The translations under genes and the position numbers were made by a program. The notes under the pieces are model-generated. The model was not told the DNA's origin, did no database searches, and saw only the letters and a list, made by a program, of their open reading frames with translations. A stretch of 5,796 nucleotides of DNA from Streptosporangiaceae bacterium (GTDB lineage Bacteria; Actinomycetota; Actinomycetes; Streptosporangiales; Streptosporangiaceae): positions 1-5,796 of the forward strand of contig JASIGD010000177.1 of NCBI GenBank assembly GCA_030045295.1, read 5' to 3'. Of the stretch, positions 3,756-5,796 are shown in pieces (the first letter of the stretch is position 1; each line of letters begins with the position of its first letter).

Positions 3756-5796
3756 ATGACCGGCGGGGGCGACCGGGATGAGGCCGCGTTCGACGCGTGC
3801 CTCCCGGCGGACGTGGTGCTGGACCGGGCCGACGTGGGAATCGTGGTCGCCGACCGGCTCGGGGATCTCCAGTACGTCAACGAGTACGCGGCGCGGCTGT
3901 TCCGGATTTCCGGCGACGTGTCGCGCCTGGCCGACCGCTCGGTTCATTCCCTCGGCCTGTTCGCCGGCGACGACCAGCGCAAGCTGGATGATCTCGCCGG
4001 GCAGGTGCTGCTCGGCCGGTCCTGGGAGGGGACCTTCGAAGCCGTCCGGCCCGACGGGTCGCGCGCGCTCACGCGCGGCTTCGCCGTGCCGTTCCGCCGG
4101 CCCGGCGGCGACGCCGACGGGATGGTCATCCTGGTCCGCGAGGCGAGCAAGCTGGACAGCCAGTGGCAGCAGGACCGGATCGCCTTGCTCGACCGGGTCG
4201 GCGAGCGGCTGGCCGGGTCGCTCGAGATCGGCACCACGCTGAAGCACGTGGCGGAGATCTTGGTGCCGCAGTTCGCCGATCACTGCTTCATCGACCTGTT
4301 CCAGGGCGAGCAGCTGATCCGCCGGGTGCAGCGGCACGCCAGCAACTGGGTACCGCCGCCGGGCACGTGGGCCCAGGACGGCGAGCAGATTCACTATCCG
4401 GAGGGCCATTGGTGCCAGCAGGCGATGGCGCGCCTGGACACGATCGTGGTCACCGACCTGGACATCGAGCACTACCCGGCGCCGAGCGCGGAGAGCCTCG
4501 CAGCCGGTCACGAGGCCGGGCTCACCTCGGTGCTGGCCGCGCCGCTGTACGCCCGGGGAGAGCTGCTCGGCGTGCTGACGTTGGCCCTGTCCCGGCTCAC
4601 CGACCGCGAGGAGCGCAATTACGACCCGCCCGACCGGGACCTCATCGGCGCCATCGCCAGCCGGGTGGCCGTCGCGATCGACAACGCGATGCTGTTCGAG
4701 ACCGAGCGGCAGACCGCTCTGGCCTTCCAGAAGAGTCTGCTGCCGCAGGTGATCCCGGACCTGGACGGGCTCGAGGTCGCCTGCCGGTACGTGCCGGCCA
4801 AGCCGCTGGAAGCGCAGGGCCAGGGCATCCAGACTCAGGTCGGCGGCGACTGGTATGACATCATCCCGCTGGCCGCCGGGCGGGTGGGCATTGTCATCGG
4901 CGACGTGGAGGGCAGGGGTCCGCGGGCCGCGGCGATCATGGGCCAGTTGCGCGCCGCGCTGCGGGCGTTCGCGCAAGACGAGAAGTCCCCGGCCGACATC
5001 ATGCGCAAGCTCGATGACTGGTGCCGGTCGCTGGCGCCCGCCGATGAGGCCGGGGTGCCGCTGGCCGGCGACCCGCCCACGGCGAGCTGCATCTACATGA
5101 TCTACGACGCGTGGTCACGCGAGCTGACCTTCGCCAACGCGGGGCACGACGCTCCGCTGCTGGTCACCGGCGGGCAGGCCAGGCAGCTCGAGTTCTTGCA
5201 CAAGGGCGTCCTGCTCGGCGTGCGCGGCAAGGGGATCCGCGGGCTGCCCACGTACAAGGAGCAGACGATCGTGGTGCCGCCCGGGGCGATCCTCGTGTTT
5301 TACACCGACGGCCTGACCGACCGGCGGACGCGCGCCGACGGCTCCGGGGACTACTCAGAGACCGAGGCGGTGGAGATGCTGGAGCACGCGGTCCGGGCGG
5401 CCGCGGCCAGCGGTGACGCCGACGCCGTGGCCACCGCGGCCGAGTACGCGGTGCCGGGGGACATCGACGATGACATGGCCATCTTGGTGGTCAAGTCCTC
5501 ACCGTCGGAGCTCGCCTCGATCGACCGCGTCTTCCCCGCCGAGCCGATCATGGTCTCCGAGTCGCGGCGGCTGGCCGCGCAGACGTTCAGGTCGTGGGGC
5601 ATGGACGCCGAGCAGACCGAGCTCGGGTGCCTGCTGGTCTCCGAGGTGGTCACCAACGCCGTCCTGCACGCCTCGGTCACGCCGAGCCCCGGCCGCGATC
5701 TCGACTTCGACATGGACCCGGTGCTCGTGCCCGGCCCGGCCAGCGCGCCGTTCGCGCCGGAACCGGCGGCGGCCCGCCCTGGCGGGCACGCGTCAC
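3756..5796 (+). CDS. PAS-GAF-SpoIIE (PP2C) phosphatase with C-terminal HATPase domain, 3' end cut
   Basis: A soluble sensor phosphatase of the RsbU/RsbP/SpoIIE class. Such proteins dephosphorylate anti-anti-sigma (STAS) proteins in partner-switching control of alternative sigma factors. 680 codons are present with no stop. Domains: PAS (about 16-130; VGIVVADRLGDLQYVNEYAARLF at 27-49), linker helix (131-155), GAF (about 155-313), coiled linker ending in QKSLLPQ (325-331), and SpoIIE PP2C (about 340-580). Metal-binding and core motifs are GGDWYD (363-368), GDVEGRG (382-388), ANAGH (460-464), FYTDGLTD (515-522) and DIDDDMAILVV (569-579), all intact. The C-terminal RsbW/SpoIIAB-like HATPase begins at about 596 with N-box SEVVTNAVLHAS (629-640; E630, N634), followed by a Pro/Ala-rich insert (641-680) before the edge. 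No transmembrane segment or signal peptide is seen. The 43-nt gap after the repressor suggests co-transcription. The sigma/STAS targets cannot be named from this window. Confidence 0.9.
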   Translation, partial: MTGGGDRDEAAFDACLPADVVLDRADVGIVVADRLGDLQYVNEYAARLFRISGDVSRLADRSVHSLGLFAGDDQRKLDDLAGQVLLGRSWEGTFEAVRPDGSRALTRGFAVPFRRPGGDADGMVILVREASKLDSQWQQDRIALLDRVGERLAGSLEIGTTLKHVAEILVPQFADHCFIDLFQGEQLIRRVQRHASNWVPPPGTWAQDGEQIHYPEGHWCQQAMARLDTIVVTDLDIEHYPAPSAESLAAGHEAGLTSVLAAPLYARGELLGVLTLALSRLTDREERNYDPPDRDLIGAIASRVAVAIDNAMLFETERQTALAFQKSLLPQVIPDLDGLEVACRYVPAKPLEAQGQGIQTQVGGDWYDIIPLAAGRVGIVIGDVEGRGPRAAAIMGQLRAALRAFAQDEKSPADIMRKLDDWCRSLAPADEAGVPLAGDPPTASCIYMIYDAWSRELTFANAGHDAPLLVTGGQARQLEFLHKGVLLGVRGKGIRGLPTYKEQTIVVPPGAILVFYTDGLTDRRTRADGSGDYSETEAVEMLEHAVRAAAASGDADAVATAAEYAVPGDIDDDMAILVVKSSPSELASIDRVFPAEPIMVSESRRLAAQTFRSWGMDAEQTELGCLLVSEVVTNAVLHASVTPSPGRDLDFDMDPVLVPGPASAPFAPEPAAARPGGHAS

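Noticed and set aside
4163..4858. 231-codon plus-strand frame inside the phosphatase gene
   Set aside because: Same-strand out-of-frame shadow; the sense frame shows clear GAF and SpoIIE motifs through the same bases, and this product is Arg/Gly/Ala-rich without motifs.
3582..4976. 464-codon minus-strand open frame across the repressor 3' end and the phosphatase gene
   Set aside because: Antisense frame codon-aligned with the phosphatase; its openness follows from the absence of TTA/CTA/TCA codons in the sense gene. The product is rich in Arg, Pro, Gly and His with no domain.
5351..5789. Two minus-strand frames near the right edge (5351-5713 and 5499-5789)
   Set aside because: Both lie opposite the conserved SpoIIE C-terminus and HATPase N-box; no start context or recognisable protein.
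1..5796. Search for insertion sequences, attachment sites, CRISPR repeats and tRNA genes
   Set aside because: No transposase, terminal repeats, regularly spaced repeats or cloverleaf seen; composition is even and the gene order fits ordinary actinobacterial chromosome.

Overview
The window is very GC-rich, with G or C at most third codon positions, few TTA/CTA/TCA codons and GTG/TTG starts. Together with the gene content (CitA-type citrate synthase, an IdeR/DmdR-like repressor, and a PAS-GAF-SpoIIE-HATPase protein) this points to the chromosome of an actinomycete. My best guess is a sporulating lineage such as the Streptosporangiales, but the family assignment is an inference. I see no mobile element, tRNA, rRNA, CRISPR array or other sign of recent transfer.

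Layout. The minus-strand left arm (1-2049) carries a citrate synthase 2 (citA) followed 22 nt downstream by serC, phosphoserine aminotransferase, which runs off the left edge. A 181-bp divergent spacer (2050-2230) separates this from a plus-strand right arm: pdxH (FMN-dependent pyridoxamine/pyridoxine 5'-phosphate oxidase), a DtxR/IdeR-family metal-dependent repressor with a TTG start, and, 43 nt later, a large PAS-GAF-SpoIIE phosphatase with a C-terminal RsbW-like ATPase domain that runs off the right edge. The two edge-truncated genes (serC and the phosphatase) are called here from direct translation of the sequence.

How the genes may fit together. PdxH makes pyridoxal phosphate, the cofactor of SerC. 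Citrate synthase feeds the TCA cycle. The DtxR protein senses ferrous iron and in relatives controls siderophore and iron-storage genes. The SpoIIE/HATPase protein belongs to the partner-switching signalling systems that control alternative sigma factors. From memory, serC, citA, pdxH and an iron repressor also lie in one chromosomal neighbourhood in Streptomyces, and serC and citA lie close together in Mycobacterium tuberculosis, so this looks like ancestral actinobacterial synteny rather than a new island.

Points worth a second look are: the catalytic Asp-to-Glu position in CitA; a PdxH lacking the usual N-terminal lid motif; an AT-rich spot in the divergent spacer that partly resembles a DtxR iron box and overlaps a -10-like hexamer; changes at presumed accessory metal ligands in the DtxR SH3 domain; unusual details in the phosphatase; and a long ORF antisense to the repressor. 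I do not see a convincing previously undescribed system.
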